This document shows, in pieces, positions 1 through 9,193 of a stretch of 60,650 nt of DNA. The stretch covers positions 1 through 60,650 of the forward strand of contig JAJZBV010000016.1 of the NCBI GenBank assembly GCA_021851785.1, in the 5' to 3' direction. Numbering within the stretch: the stretch's first letter is position 1; each line of letters starts with the position of its first letter. Origin of the DNA: Pseudomonadota bacterium. GTDB taxonomy: Bacteria; Pseudomonadota; Alphaproteobacteria; Acetobacterales; Acetobacteraceae. The position numbers and the translations under genes were made by a program. A model generated the notes under the pieces. It was not told the origin of the DNA. It searched no databases and worked only from the letters and a program-made list of their open reading frames with translations.

Positions 1-98
1 AGGAAGGAAGGGAGCCCCGGCGCGATCTGCACCTGGACCTCGACCGGCACCGCCTCGATCCCGGAAAACGCGAAGGAGGGGATGCGCGCGATGCTCAT
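1..98 (-). CDS. YifB/ComM-family Mg-chelatase-like AAA ATPase, N-terminal fragment
   Basis: The minus strand from the ATG at 98 reads MSIARIPSFAFSGIEAVPVE and continues with a V-Q-I-A-P-G-L-P-S-F segment. This is the characteristic N-terminus of YifB/ComM proteins, which belong to the Lon-protease-like domain 5 / Mg-chelatase family. ComM is a hexameric helicase that promotes branch migration during natural transformation; in many bacteria the role is unknown. Only about 32 codons lie in the window and the gene leaves through the left edge, so domains and intactness cannot be judged. The remaining 151 bases up to hemF hold no gene I can support. Confidence 0.75.
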   Translation of the reverse strand, partial: MSIARIPSFAFSGIEAVPVEVQVQIAPGLPSF

Positions 99-249
99 CG
101 GGGGCGGAATGGCGGCAAAATTACGGCAGGCCGGGGCCGGGAAAAATGACGGATCACGCCTCTTTCCTGCCCGATCGCGGCTGCTCTCGGCAAGCGAATT
201 GACGCCGGGCGATGCCATTCGCCGGCTGGCGTGACGGCAGCGGCGCGGC

Positions 250-1155
250 TTATGGCCAGCGGACTTCGGGCGGCAGGCTCATGAGAATCGCCTCGATATT
301 GCCTCCGGTTTTCAGGCCGAACAGGGTGCCGCGGTCATGGAGCAGGTTGAATTCGACATAGCGGCCGCGGCGGATGAGCAAATGCTCGCGCTCGGTGTCC
401 GTCCAGCGCGTCCGCATGCGGCGGCGGACGATCGCCGGATAGATGTCGAGAAACGCCTCGCCGACCGCGCGTGTGAAGGCGAAATCACGCGCCGCGTCGC
501 CGCTTCGCAAATGGTCGTAGAAAATGCCGCCGAGCCCACGCCGCTCGCCGCGATGGGGAAGATAAAAATAGCGGTCGCACCAGTCTTTGAAGCGCGGATA
601 ATAATCGGGATCGAAAGTGTCGCAGGCGGCGCGGAGGCGGTCATGGAACAGCGCCGCGTCGGCTTTTGCGGCGGCGCTTTCGGGTGCCGCCGGGGTGATA
701 TCGGCGCCGCCGGCGAACCACCCCTCGGTGGTGACGATCAGGCGGGTGTTCATATGCACCGCCGGCACGTGCGGGTTCCGCATATGGGCGACGAGGCTGA
801 TGCCGCTCGCCCAGAAGCGCCGGTCCTCGGCCGCGCCCGGAATTTGCGCCGCGAAATCGGGGCTGAATTCGCCCCAAACGGTGGAGACGTTCACCCCCAC
901 CTTCTCGAAGACGCGCCCGCGCATGACCCGCATTTCGCCGCCGCCGCCCCCGTCGTCGCCCCCGTCGTCGCCCGCTCTGGCGCCGCTTTCCTGCGGGCGG
1001 CGCCAGGATGTGGCCTGGAAGCGGCCGGGCGGGGCATCGGCGCTATCGTCCTCGTCCTCGATGGCCTCGAAGGCAGCGCAGATTCGCGTGCGCAGCGCCT
1101 CGAACCAGGCGCGGGCGGGCTCTTGCAGGGCGTGATGGGGAAGCATCTCGATCAT
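250..1155 (-). CDS. hemF: Oxygen-dependent coproporphyrinogen III oxidase
   Basis: HemF oxidatively decarboxylates two propionates of coproporphyrinogen III to give protoporphyrinogen IX, using O2, in the cytosol. The 301-residue protein has the family length and landmarks: [11 protein letters not shown] near residue 87, the [12 protein letters not shown] segment near 127, the GGADITP motif, the [14 protein letters not shown] stretch and the C-terminal [20 protein letters not shown] segment ending in PPEVRWP. A low-complexity Asp/Gly insert at about residues 62-74 is unusual but lies in the variable N-terminal loop. The ATG at 1155 gives MIEML; an in-frame ATG at 1146 is an alternative. It is transcribed divergently from petABC, for which it helps supply heme. 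A short inverted repeat (GGTGA/TCACC, 1218-1231) lies upstream. Confidence 0.95.
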   Translation of the reverse strand: MIEMLPHHALQEPARAWFEALRTRICAAFEAIEDEDDSADAPPGRFQATSWRRPQESGARAGDDGGDDGGGGGEMRVMRGRVFEKVGVNVSTVWGEFSPDFAAQIPGAAEDRRFWASGISLVAHMRNPHVPAVHMNTRLIVTTEGWFAGGADITPAAPESAAAKADAALFHDRLRAACDTFDPDYYPRFKDWCDRYFYLPHRGERRGLGGIFYDHLRSGDAARDFAFTRAVGEAFLDIYPAIVRRRMRTRWTDTEREHLLIRRGRYVEFNLLHDRGTLFGLKTGGNIEAILMSLPPEVRWP

Positions 1156-1279
1156 GCCGCCGCGTTATGGCGGCGGCGGCGGCTCCTGTCGATGGCGATG
1201 GCGATGGGCGGCGGCGGGGTGAGAAATCACCGTGTCACCCTCCGCGCCGGGGTTGACGGACGCTCCATCAGGGGGTCTG

Positions 1280-1308
1280 TTGCAGTCGCTCATGGGCGCG
1301 CCTAATAT
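1280..1308 (+). promoter_or_regulatory. Candidate sigma-70 promoter for petABC
   Basis: TTGCAG (1280-1285) and TAATAT (1303-1308) are separated by 17 bp, a good match to a housekeeping promoter. It lies about 110 bp upstream of petA, in the 263-bp gap between divergent hemF and petA. The call is by eye, with no transcript data. Confidence 0.5.
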
Positions 1309-1418
1309 GCGCGCGGCTCATATCTGCAAGGCACCCCCGGATGCTCTCGGGGTGTCCGGACTTGTGTGATGTTTTGTGAGGCAATAACTCCGCGACAGGC
1401 GCGGGGACCGAGGTAACG

Positions 1419-1994
1419 ATGGCCGATACCGCCGCTCATTCCCCTCATCCTGGCGCCGGACACGGGCCGGGAGACGGCGCAACCAAGCGCGATTTCCTGA
1501 AAATGGTCGCCGGCGCCGGCGCCCTGGTCGGGGCCGGGGCGATCGCCTGGCCGCTGATCGACAGCATGAACCCGTCCCAGGACGTGCTCGCGCTCTCCTC
1601 GGTCGAGGTCAATCTGGCGCCGATCCCCGAAGGTTCCGGCATCACCGTTCTCTGGCAGGGCAAGCCGATCTTTGTCCGCCATCGCACCGCCGCCGAGATC
1701 AAGGCGGCGGAAGACGTCAAGCTCGGCGATCTGATCGAACCGCAATCCGACGCCGATCGCGTCAAGGCCGGGCACGCGCAATGGATCGTCCTGATCGGCA
1801 TCTGCACCCATCTCGGCTGCATCCCGCTCGGCAACAAGCCGACCGATCCGCGCGGCGAATGGGGGGGCTGGTTCTGCCCCTGCCATGGCAGCCAGTACGA
1901 CACCTCGGGCCGGGTGCGGCACGGGCCGGCGCCGCTCAATCTCTACCTGCCGCCCTACGCCTTCGAGAATGATACCAAAATCAAGATCGGCTGA
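1419..1994 (+). CDS. petA: Cytochrome bc1 complex, Rieske iron-sulfur subunit
   Basis: This is the Rieske [2Fe-2S] subunit that takes an electron from ubiquinol at the Qo site and passes it to cytochrome c1. The 191-residue protein has an N-terminal membrane anchor (about residues 25-50, beginning TKRDFLKMV, a Tat-like context without a clear twin arginine). The cluster ligands are visible as C129-T-H131-L-G-C134 and C153-P-C155-H156; C134 and C155 are the disulfide pair. It is the first gene of petABC, 37 bp before petB, and follows a plausible promoter at 1280-1308. Confidence 0.97.
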   Translation: MADTAAHSPHPGAGHGPGDGATKRDFLKMVAGAGALVGAGAIAWPLIDSMNPSQDVLALSSVEVNLAPIPEGSGITVLWQGKPIFVRHRTAAEIKAAEDVKLGDLIEPQSDADRVKAGHAQWIVLIGICTHLGCIPLGNKPTDPRGEWGGWFCPCHGSQYDTSGRVRHGPAPLNLYLPPYAFENDTKIKIG

Positions 1995-2031
1995 GGCGGT
2001 TTTTCTGATTTCCTGAACGGAGTGGCGCGCG

Positions 2032-3297
2032 ATGGTCGGCCTGCACAAGAGTGAGTTCAAGAACCCGGTGATCAACTGGATCGATACCAGGATGCCGGTG
2101 TTCACCATGATGCAGAAGGAATACGGCTCCTTCCCGACGCCGAGGAATTTCAATTATTTCTGGAATTTCGGCGCCCTGGCGATGGTCAATCTGGTGCTCA
2201 TGATCGCAACCGGCGTGTTCCTTGCCATGAATTACGCGCCGAATTCGATGCTCGCCTTCGACAGCGTCGAGCGCATCATGCGCGACGTGAACTGGGGCTG
2301 GCTGATCCGCTACGCCCATATGAACGGCGCCTCGATGTTCTTCATCGTGGTCTACGTCCATCTTTTCCGCGGCCTCTATTACGGCTCCTACAAGGCGCCG
2401 CGGGAATTGCTCTGGATGCTCGGCGTCGTCATCCTGCTGCTGATGATGGCGACGGCGTTCATGGGCTATGTCCTGCCCTGGGGACAGATGTCGTATTGGG
2501 GGGCGACCGTCATCACCAACCTGTTCTCGGCGATCCCGCTGGTCGGCAAATCCATCGTCACCTGGCTCTGGGGCGGCTTCGCGGTCGATAACCCGACGCT
2601 CAACCGCTTCTTCAGCCTGCATTACCTGCTGCCGTTCGTCATCGTCGGCGTCGTCTTCCTGCATGTCGTCGCGCTGCACATCACCGGGTCGAACAACCCG
2701 CTCGGCATCGAGGTCAAAACGCCGCAGGACACCATCCCCTTCCATCCCTACTACACGATCAAGGACAGCGTCGGGATCTGCGTGTTTTTCATCGTGCTCG
2801 CCGCCCTCGTGTTCTTCGCGCCGAATTTCTTCGCGAGCCCCGACAACTACATCCAGGCCAATCCGCTGCAAACGCCGGCCGAGATCGTGCCGGAATGGTA
2901 TTTCCTGCCATTCTACGCGATCCTGCGTTCGGTGCCGAACAAGCTCGGCGGCGTGATGATGATGTTCGGCTCGATCGCGGTGCTGTTCGTATTGCCCTGG
3001 CTCGATACCAGCCCGGTGCGGAGCGCCCGCTTCCGCCCGATCTATCGCCAGTTGTTCTGGCTCCTGGTGATCTCGGTGTTCGCGCTCGGCGCCGTCGGCG
3101 CCCACCGGCCACAAGGGATCTGGGTGGTGATCGGCCGCCTCGCGACCCTTTATTATTTCCTGCACTTCCTCGTCATCCTGCCGGTCCTCGGCAAGCTGGA
3201 ACGGCCCTTGCCGTTGCCGGAGAGTATCAGCCGGCCGGTGCTCGGCGGCGGCAAGATGCCCGGTGGTGCGACCGCCAAGCCGATGGAGAAGGCGTGA
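2032..3297 (+). CDS. petB: Cytochrome bc1 complex, cytochrome b
   Basis: This membrane subunit carries hemes bL and bH and the Qo and Qi quinone sites. The 421 residues correspond to the fused bc1-type cytochrome b, not the split b6/subunit IV form. Visible landmarks are the [12 protein letters not shown] histidine helix, the partner HYLLPF...[11 protein letters not shown] helix, the [10 protein letters not shown] segment and the Qo-site PEWY in [16 protein letters not shown]. The C-terminal tail is hydrophilic. The stop overlaps the petC start (TGATG), consistent with translational coupling. Confidence 0.97.
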   Translation: MVGLHKSEFKNPVINWIDTRMPVFTMMQKEYGSFPTPRNFNYFWNFGALAMVNLVLMIATGVFLAMNYAPNSMLAFDSVERIMRDVNWGWLIRYAHMNGASMFFIVVYVHLFRGLYYGSYKAPRELLWMLGVVILLLMMATAFMGYVLPWGQMSYWGATVITNLFSAIPLVGKSIVTWLWGGFAVDNPTLNRFFSLHYLLPFVIVGVVFLHVVALHITGSNNPLGIEVKTPQDTIPFHPYYTIKDSVGICVFFIVLAALVFFAPNFFASPDNYIQANPLQTPAEIVPEWYFLPFYAILRSVPNKLGGVMMMFGSIAVLFVLPWLDTSPVRSARFRPIYRQLFWLLVISVFALGAVGAHRPQGIWVVIGRLATLYYFLHFLVILPVLGKLERPLPLPESISRPVLGGGKMPGGATAKPMEKA

Positions 3298-4124
3298 TGC
3301 GTGGCCTGAAACGTCTCAGCCTGTCCGTGGCTGCCGCCGCTTGCGCCGCGATGCTGGCTCCCGCCGCCTTTGCGCAATCGGGCGACAAGCCGGAAGCAAA
3401 GGCGCCAGCGCACGAGATCAGCACCGTCGATATCCCGGTGCCGCCGCTGCCGCATATCGATTGGAGCTTCAGCGGCCCGTTCGGCACCTATGACCGCGCC
3501 TCGGCGCAGCGCGGCTTTCTGATCTATCAGCAGGTCTGCTCGAACTGTCATTCGATGGACCAGCTCTATTATCGCAACCTCGAAGGCATCGGGCTCAGCG
3601 AGGATCAGATCAAGGCGATCGCCGCGAGCGTTCAGGTTCCCGGGGGCGTGAACGATCAAGGCCAGCCGATCGAGCGGCCGGGCAAACCCTCCGATCACTT
3701 CAAGGCGCCGTTCCCCAATGAACAGGCGGCGCGCGCGGCCAATGGCGGCGCCCTGCCACCCGACCAATCGGTGCTCGAACTCGCGCGCGAGGGCGGCGCC
3801 GATTATCTCTACGCCATCCTCACCGGCTATGCCGACCCGCCGCCCGGCGTGAAGCTGATGTCGGGGATGAACTACAATACCTATTTCCCCGGCCATCAGA
3901 TCGCGATGCCACAGCCGCTGCAGGAAGGCTCGGTGCAATATACCGATGGCGTGAAGCCGACGCTCGATCAGGAGGCCAAGGATGTCGTCACCTTCCTCAC
4001 CTGGGCGGCCAATCCGGAGATGGAGGAGCGCAAGCAGACCGGCGTCCGCGTGATCCTGTTCCTGATTTTCCTGACCGGCGTGACCTATGCGGTCAAGCGC
4101 CGGGTGTGGTCTGATCTCCACTGA
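3297..4124 (+). CDS. petC: Cytochrome bc1 complex, cytochrome c1
   Basis: This is the heme c subunit that accepts electrons from the Rieske protein and reduces soluble cytochrome c. The start is the ATG overlapping the petB stop; the reading frame stays open further upstream, but that part overlaps petB. The 275-residue protein has a signal peptide ending near PAAFA (residue 26), the heme motif C81-S-N-C-H85, the Met-ligand region GMNYNTYFPGHQIAMPQPL and a C-terminal anchor helix (VRVILFLIFLTGVTYAV). A strong hairpin follows at 4149-4174. A likely periplasmic electron acceptor is the small cytochrome c at 11667-12164, but that link is inference. Confidence 0.97.
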   Translation: MRGLKRLSLSVAAAACAAMLAPAAFAQSGDKPEAKAPAHEISTVDIPVPPLPHIDWSFSGPFGTYDRASAQRGFLIYQQVCSNCHSMDQLYYRNLEGIGLSEDQIKAIAASVQVPGGVNDQGQPIERPGKPSDHFKAPFPNEQAARAANGGALPPDQSVLELAREGGADYLYAILTGYADPPPGVKLMSGMNYNTYFPGHQIAMPQPLQEGSVQYTDGVKPTLDQEAKDVVTFLTWAANPEMEERKQTGVRVILFLIFLTGVTYAVKRRVWSDLH

Positions 4125-4148
4125 TCCGGGCCAAGCGCGCGGGGCTGC

Positions 4149-4174
4149 AAAAAGGGGGGTAACACCCCCTTTTT
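4149..4174. terminator. Bidirectional intrinsic terminator
   Basis: AAAAAGGGGG (4149-4158) pairs with CCCCCTTTTT (4165-4174) around a 6-nt loop. Both strands have a G/C stem flanked by a U-run. It sits between the convergent petC and MFS genes and can serve both. Confidence 0.85.
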
Positions 4175-4219
4175 CATGACCAGCCGAAAGCGGCCGCTCC
4201 CGTGGGGAGAAAGTAAACT

Positions 4220-5398
4220 TCAGATCTTGCGTCGAGGGGTGACGTCGGCGAGCGGCAAGGTCAGCACCGCGCCGGCGAGGCCGATCGCGAACAGCGGTAA
4301 ATGGCTGCCTGTCGTGGCATAGAGCCAGGCGAGCAGGAACCCGATCGCGGTTTGTGCCGCGCCGTAGGCCGCCGTCGCGAGGCTCCAGAGAGCAGGCGCC
4401 GCCTCGCCGCCGACGCTGCGGGTGCGGAGCAGGAACAGCCCTGAAACCCCGGTCGCGGTCGCCCCGGCAAGGATCGTGGAGACCGCCAAGGCCCCGCTCG
4501 CGTGCCAAAGCAGCGGCAGCGCGGTGTCGATCACCTGGGCGAGCAGGGCGAGCGCGAGCGCCCGGCGCAAGCCGAGAAGATCGGCGAGGCGGCCGCACAG
4601 CGCCGGGCCGGCGGCGGCGCTCACGCCAAACAGCAGCCAGAACGCGCTGCCGGCGGCACTCCCCCGGGCGAGGCCGCGGGTGATGAAATCGGGCCACCAC
4701 AGCATATGCGGCGTCGCGGCGATGGCGGCCATGGCGTAGGCGGCGATCAGGCGCAGCGACGCGGGATGGCGCAGCCCGGCAAACAGCGACCGGCGCGCGA
4801 CCGGCGCGGTGGCAGGCCACAACCGCCACGCGGCGGCGGTGACGAAAAGCCCCGCCATGGCGAGCGCGAGCCAGGTGGCGGCAAGCCCGTCGCGCAGCAG
4901 AAACGGCACCACCAGCGCGCCGAAGACGATGCCGCTGCCAACGCCCGTGAAGGTGAGGCCGGCCGCCAGTCCCCGCCAGCGCGGCGCGATCGCCGCCTGA
5001 ACCGCGGGCCCCGCCAGCACCATGAGCGTCCCGCCCGCGGCGCCGGCGAGAGTGCGCCAGACCAGGAACCAGAGGAACCCGCCCTTGACCGCGCAGAGCG
5101 CGAAACAGGCGGCGGCCAGCAGCATCGAGGCGCGGAGCGCGGCGATGAGGCCGAGGCGCTGGCCGAGCAGCGGGCCGAGCAGGGCGCCGACGAGATAGCC
5201 GCCGAGATTGGCCGCCCCCAGCGCCCCCGCAGCACCAGGGCCGAGCCAGTTTGCCCCGATCATCGCCGGCAGCAACAGCGAATAGGCGAAGCGCTGCATG
5301 CCGACGCCAAGAAACGTGGCGCTGGCCCCGGCCAGCATCAGCCGCGCGGCGGCGCGGGTCTCGGGGGTCATCGCGCGGCGGCGCGTTCTGGGCGTCAT
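4220..5398 (-). CDS. MFS transporter, YbfB/YjiJ-like
   Basis: This is a 392-residue inner-membrane protein with about 12 hydrophobic helices and a typical major-facilitator layout. The N-terminal helix pattern (ASATFLGVGMQRFAYSLLLP) resembles the YbfB/YjiJ group. Substrate is unknown. The ATG at 5398 overlaps the azlD stop (ATGA); an internal ATG at 5371 is a less coupled alternative. It is the last gene of a recX-azlC-azlD-MFS run in which every junction overlaps by 4 bp. That suggests co-transcription but not necessarily shared function. An intrinsic terminator lies just downstream. Confidence 0.8.
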   Translation of the reverse strand: MTPRTRRRAMTPETRAAARLMLAGASATFLGVGMQRFAYSLLLPAMIGANWLGPGAAGALGAANLGGYLVGALLGPLLGQRLGLIAALRASMLLAAACFALCAVKGGFLWFLVWRTLAGAAGGTLMVLAGPAVQAAIAPRWRGLAAGLTFTGVGSGIVFGALVVPFLLRDGLAATWLALAMAGLFVTAAAWRLWPATAPVARRSLFAGLRHPASLRLIAAYAMAAIAATPHMLWWPDFITRGLARGSAAGSAFWLLFGVSAAAGPALCGRLADLLGLRRALALALLAQVIDTALPLLWHASGALAVSTILAGATATGVSGLFLLRTRSVGGEAAPALWSLATAAYGAAQTAIGFLLAWLYATTGSHLPLFAIGLAGAVLTLPLADVTPRRKI

Positions 5399-5694
5399 CG
5401 CGCGAGCCAGACCAGCCAGGCGCTCGCCGTGCCGGCGGCGATGCCGATCGCGATATTGCCGGAGACCCGAACGGTGATCAGCGTCGCCGCGGCCCCCACC
5501 CATTCCTTGATCCCGCCCGCCGCCAGCGCCGGCGCGACATAGCCGACGAACAGCGCCCCCGGCACATAGCCGAGCATGGCGCGCAGAAAGGGGGTCGGGC
5601 GCAGGGCACGGAACAGGAAATAGCCGCCGGCACGGCAGGCGAGCGTCGCGAGCGCCATGCCGAGGATCGCCGCCAGATTGCTCGCCTCGATCAT
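5395..5694 (-). CDS. azlD: AzlD-family branched-chain amino acid exporter, small subunit
   Basis: AzlD is the small partner of AzlC in an inner-membrane exporter of branched-chain amino acids and analogues such as azaleucine. The 99-residue protein starts MIEASNLAAILGMALATL and has about four hydrophobic helices. The Arg-rich turn RALRPTPFLRAMLGYVPGALF and the C-terminal VRVSGNIAIGIAAGT segment are typical. The start overlaps the azlC stop by 4 bp, which fixes it over longer upstream starts in the same frame. Confidence 0.85.
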   Translation of the reverse strand: MIEASNLAAILGMALATLACRAGGYFLFRALRPTPFLRAMLGYVPGALFVGYVAPALAAGGIKEWVGAAATLITVRVSGNIAIGIAAGTASAWLVWLAR

Positions 5695-6392
5695 CGCCCC
5701 CGCCGGGTTTCGAGCCCCGCGCCGACCAGGCCGCCGGCGAGCGCCGCGGCCAGCACGTGCCAGGCGCCGTGCGGGGCGAGTCGCGCGACCGGCAGCGCCA
5801 CGGCGGCGGCGGCAAGCCAGGGCAGGGCATCGTGCCGGCCGCGCCAGAGCGGCACAAGGAGGCTGACGAAGGCGGCGAGGGCGGCGAAAAACAGCGGATG
5901 GCCGCGCGGCGGGTGGAGCGTGGTGCCGAGCAGATGCCCGGCGAGGCTGCAAGCGAGCCAGGCGCACCAGAGCGCGAAACCGGCGCCGAACAGAAATCCG
6001 CCATCGCGCTCGCCCCGGCGGCCCTCGGCGATGGCGAGCGCGAAGCCATGATCGACGAGCAGAAAGAGATTGCCCCAAAGCCGCCAACCCGCAAGCCGCT
6101 CCAGCCAGGGGGCGAGGGCCGGCCCCATCAGCGCCATGCGGAGATTGACAGCGAAGGCGGCAAAACTCGCGGCGAGCACCGGCGCCGGATGGGTCCAGAG
6201 ATCGAGGGCGAGGATCTGGCTCGCGCCGGCGAAAACGAGGCCGCTCATCAGCCCGGTCTCGGCCAGCGAGAGCCCCTTGCCGGCGGCGAGCACGCCGACC
6301 ACGAGGCCGAACGGCGCGAGCCCTGCCGCGACCGCGAGGCTGCGCCGGGCGCCGCGCAAAAACCCGGCGGCGGTAAAGCTCGGGGCGCTCAC
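5691..6392 (-). CDS. azlC: AzlC-family branched-chain amino acid exporter, large subunit
   Basis: The 233-residue membrane protein carries the AzlC signature near the N-terminus: GARRSLAVAAGLAPFGLVVG, then LSLAETGLMSGLVFAGASQ and the NLRMALMGPALAPWL turn. With AzlD it should form the exporter. Its ATG overlaps the recX stop by 4 bp and its stop overlaps the azlD start. Such pairs are usually controlled by an Lrp- or AraC-type regulator, but none is adjacent here. Pairing with recX probably reflects read-through more than function. Confidence 0.9.
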   Translation of the reverse strand: MSAPSFTAAGFLRGARRSLAVAAGLAPFGLVVGVLAAGKGLSLAETGLMSGLVFAGASQILALDLWTHPAPVLAASFAAFAVNLRMALMGPALAPWLERLAGWRLWGNLFLLVDHGFALAIAEGRRGERDGGFLFGAGFALWCAWLACSLAGHLLGTTLHPPRGHPLFFAALAAFVSLLVPLWRGRHDALPWLAAAAVALPVARLAPHGAWHVLAAALAGGLVGAGLETRRGR

Positions 6393-7000
6393 GCGCCGCC
6401 GCGCCGGAACCGCAGCACCAGGGCGAGTGCCGCCTCCGGGCTCATCGTCAGCGCCTGTTCGGCGATGGCCCGGGAAAATCCCGCCCGCGCCAGCACCGCG
6501 AGGTCACGATCCGGCGCCGGCGCCGGGTCGGCGCGGAAGGGGCCGAGACGGCGGCGGCGGGCCAGCGCCAGCGCCGCGGCGAGTTCGCTCTCCGGATCAT
6601 CGGGGAGGGCCGCGCGCGCGGTTTCGGCGGCGACGCCGCGGGCGGCGAGATGGGCGGCGATCGCCCGGCGCGAGCGCCCGGCGCGATGAAGGCGCTCGGC
6701 CCGCGCGCGGGCGAAGGCGGCATCATCCACACCACCCGCCGCCGCGAGCCGCGTGACGATGCGCAGCACTGCCGCCCGCGCCGCCGCCGCCGCCACGGCC
6801 AACGTCTCGGCCTCGCCCGAGGCGCCGCGCCGCCAGCGCGCGATCCGCCGCTCGAGCACGCGCAAAAGTCCGGCCTCGGTGGTGGCATAGCGGGCGAGAT
6901 GGGCCAGCGCCGCCTCATGCAGCGCCGCCTCGCTCGGGGCCGCCTCGCTCGGGGCCGCCTTAGGAGACGAGGGGGCCGGATCGGGAGGGTCTTCGGTCAC
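6389..7000 (-). CDS. recX: RecX-family regulatory protein
   Basis: RecX proteins bind RecA filaments and limit recombination. The protein is all-helical, with the three-helix repeat pattern of the family: ALAHLARYATTEAGLLRVLERRI, then VDDAAFARARAERLHRAGRSRRAI and the LARRRRLGPF segment. I chose the GTG at 7000 (VTEDPPDP), giving 203 residues; the frame is open to 7039, so the start is uncertain. A tandem EAAPSEAA repeat sits near the N-terminus. recA is not in the window. It heads the recX-azlCD-MFS run and is divergent from typA across 160 bp. Confidence 0.8.
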   Translation of the reverse strand: MTEDPPDPAPSSPKAAPSEAAPSEAALHEAALAHLARYATTEAGLLRVLERRIARWRRGASGEAETLAVAAAAARAAVLRIVTRLAAAGGVDDAAFARARAERLHRAGRSRRAIAAHLAARGVAAETARAALPDDPESELAAALALARRRRLGPFRADPAPAPDRDLAVLARAGFSRAIAEQALTMSPEAALALVLRFRRGGA

Positions 7001-7160
7001 CGCGCCAGGATGCCACGCGCCGCTTCCCGCGCAAACCATTCGCCGGCGGCGATGAGGGTGGCAAATCGTGCATGGCAGGGTCCGCGCGGATTTATTCCTC
7101 GCAATCCTCGCCTCGTCTCGCTATCTGTGCGGCGCAGCATACCGAGGCGCTATCATCCCC

Positions 7161-8984
7161 ATGACCTTACGCAATATCGCCATCATTGCCCATGTCGACC
7201 ATGGCAAAACCACCCTGGTCGACCAGCTTCTGCGCCAATCCGGCGCCTTTCGCGACAATCAGCACGTCGCCGAGCGGGCGCTCGACCGCAATGACCTGGA
7301 GCGCGAGCGCGGCATCACCATCCTCGCCAAATGCGCGAGCGTGCTGTGGCGCGAGACCCGGATCAATCTCGTCGATACCCCTGGCCACGCCGATTTCGGC
7401 GGCGAGGTGGAGCGCATCCTGAACATGGTGGACGGCGCCCTGGTGCTGGTGGACGCCGCCGAGGGCGTGCTGCCGCAGACCAAATTCGTCGTCGGCAAGG
7501 CGCTCAAGCGCGGCTTGCGCCCGATCGTCGTGGTCAACAAGGTCGATCGCGGCGATGCCCGGCCGGACGAGGTGCATGACGAGGTGTTCGACCTTTTCGC
7601 CGCGCTCGGCGCCGATGAGCAGCAGCTCGATTTCCCCATGCTCTACGCCTCCGGCCGGCAAGGCTGGGCGGATACGACGCTGGACGGGCCGCGTGCCGAT
7701 CTCTCGGCTCTCTTCGATCTCATCCTGAAGCATGTGCCTGCCCCGAAGGTCGAGACCGAGGCGCCGTTCGCCATGGTCGCGGCGATCCTGGAATACGACA
7801 ATTTTCTCGGCCGCGTGCTGACCGGGCGCATCGAGCAGGGGCGGGCGCGCCTCAACATGCCGCTCAAGGTGCTGCGCGACGATGGCAGTGTCGTCGAAAC
7901 CGGGCGGCTGACCAAGCTGCTCACCTTCCGCGGCCTGGAGCGGGTGGCGGCCGAGGAAGCCATCGCCGGCGATATCGTCGCCATCGCCGGGCTCGCCGAG
8001 GCGACGGTGCCGGAGACCATCGGCGCGCTGGACCTCGCCGCCGCCCTGCCGGCGAGCCCGATCGACCCGCCGACGCTCGCCATGACGTTCCGCATCAATG
8101 ACGGCCCGCTCGCCGGACGCGAGGGCAGCAAGGTCACCTCGCGCCAGATCCGCGACCGCCTCTATCGCGAGGCGGAGGGCAATGTCGCGATCCGCATCAG
8201 CGACAGCGCCGAGACCGATGCGTTCGAGGTCGCCGGGCGCGGCGAATTGCAGCTCGGCGTCCTGATCGAGACCATGCGCCGCGAGGGGTTTGAACTCGCC
8301 ATCGGCCGCCCGCGCGTGCTGACGCGCCTCAATCCCGAAACCGGCGAACGCGAGGAGCCGCTGGAAGAAGTGGTGGTCGATGTCGATGAGCCCTATGCCG
8401 GCGTGGTGGTGGAAAAGCTCGGCCGCCGGCGCGGCGAGCTGGTCGAGATGCGGCCCTCGGGCGGCGGCAAGACGCGGCTGGTGTTCTCCATCCCGTCGCG
8501 CGGGCTGATCGGCTATCATGGCGAGTTCCTCACCGATACCCGTGGCTCCGGGGTGATGAACCGGCTCTTTGCCGGCTACACGCCCTGGCGCGGGGTGATC
8601 GAGGGGCGGCGGAACGGCGCCCTGATCTCCAACGCCGACGGCGTCGCCGTGCATTACGCGCTGTTCTATCTCCAGGAGCGCGGCACCCTGTTCATCGGTC
8701 CCGGCGAGAAGGTCTATGTCGGCATGATCCTCGGCGAGCATTCGCGCGAGAATGACCTCGAGATCAATCCGATCAAGGAAAAGAAGCTCACCAATATCCG
8801 CGCCGCCGGCAAGGATGACGCCATGCTGCTGATCCCGCCGCGGCGGATGTCCCTCGAACAGGCGATCGCCTATGTCGAGGATGACGAATTGGTGGAAGTG
8901 ACGCCGGGCGCGATCCGGCTGCGCAAACGCCATCTCGACCCGCATGACAGAAAGCGCGCCGAACGGCGGACCGAGGCGGCGTGA
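7161..8984 (+). CDS. typA: Ribosome-associated GTPase TypA/BipA
   Basis: TypA is a translational GTPase of the EF-G superfamily that binds 70S ribosomes and assists ribosome assembly under cold and other stress. The 607-residue protein starts [20 protein letters not shown] (G1 P-loop), followed by the RGITI switch region, DTPGHADF (G3) and NKVD (G4). Next come domains II, III and V, and the BipA-specific C-terminal domain including [15 protein letters not shown] and the [14 protein letters not shown]-type segment (here [15 protein letters not shown]). The ATG at 7161 matches family N-termini; the frame extends upstream to 7068 without homology. Five hairpins follow the gene. Confidence 0.96.
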   Translation: MTLRNIAIIAHVDHGKTTLVDQLLRQSGAFRDNQHVAERALDRNDLERERGITILAKCASVLWRETRINLVDTPGHADFGGEVERILNMVDGALVLVDAAEGVLPQTKFVVGKALKRGLRPIVVVNKVDRGDARPDEVHDEVFDLFAALGADEQQLDFPMLYASGRQGWADTTLDGPRADLSALFDLILKHVPAPKVETEAPFAMVAAILEYDNFLGRVLTGRIEQGRARLNMPLKVLRDDGSVVETGRLTKLLTFRGLERVAAEEAIAGDIVAIAGLAEATVPETIGALDLAAALPASPIDPPTLAMTFRINDGPLAGREGSKVTSRQIRDRLYREAEGNVAIRISDSAETDAFEVAGRGELQLGVLIETMRREGFELAIGRPRVLTRLNPETGEREEPLEEVVVDVDEPYAGVVVEKLGRRRGELVEMRPSGGGKTRLVFSIPSRGLIGYHGEFLTDTRGSGVMNRLFAGYTPWRGVIEGRRNGALISNADGVAVHYALFYLQERGTLFIGPGEKVYVGMILGEHSRENDLEINPIKEKKLTNIRAAGKDDAMLLIPPRRMSLEQAIAYVEDDELVEVTPGAIRLRKRHLDPHDRKRAERRTEAA

Positions 8985-8991
8985 AGGAAGG

Positions 8992-9173
8992 CCAGGGCTC
9001 CGCCCTGGACCCGCTGGGGGCAGCGCCCCCAGACCCGCTTCTCTGTGGAGGAGTGTCCGGGAGGGGCGCATCAAGGACGCGGCCCGCGCTTCGTTGCGCC
9101 CCTCCCGGACACTCCTTGACGGAACAGGGTCCAGGGACATTGTCCCTGGCGGGGTGCAGGGGCGGAGCCCCTG
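8992..9173. repeat. Cluster of five stem-loops in the typA-permease gap
   Basis: Five inverted repeats are packed into about 180 bp: 8992-8998/9002-9008 (CCAGGGC stem), 9014-9021/9025-9032 (CTGGGGGC stem), 9049-9070/9095-9116 (perfect 22-bp arms, 24-nt loop), 9131-9139/9141-9149 (CCAGGGACA) and 9157-9163/9167-9173 (CAGGGGC). No coding potential is evident. The large central palindrome flanked by small GC hairpins looks like a repeated intergenic element or processed RNA structure, not a simple terminator, since no U-run follows the stems. Confidence 0.75.
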
Positions 9174-9193
9174 GCCTGCTTCGCTGACCCGCC

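Noticed and set aside
2895-4124. A 409-codon frame that would join the end of petB to petC
   Set aside because: The first 134 codons overlap petB in another frame and have no homology. The cytochrome c1 signal peptide begins exactly at the ATG at 3297.
4220-6094. A 624-codon frame spanning the MFS gene, azlD and part of azlC
   Set aside because: Only the part after 5398 resembles a protein; azlC and azlD are clear in their own frames with 4-bp overlaps at each junction.
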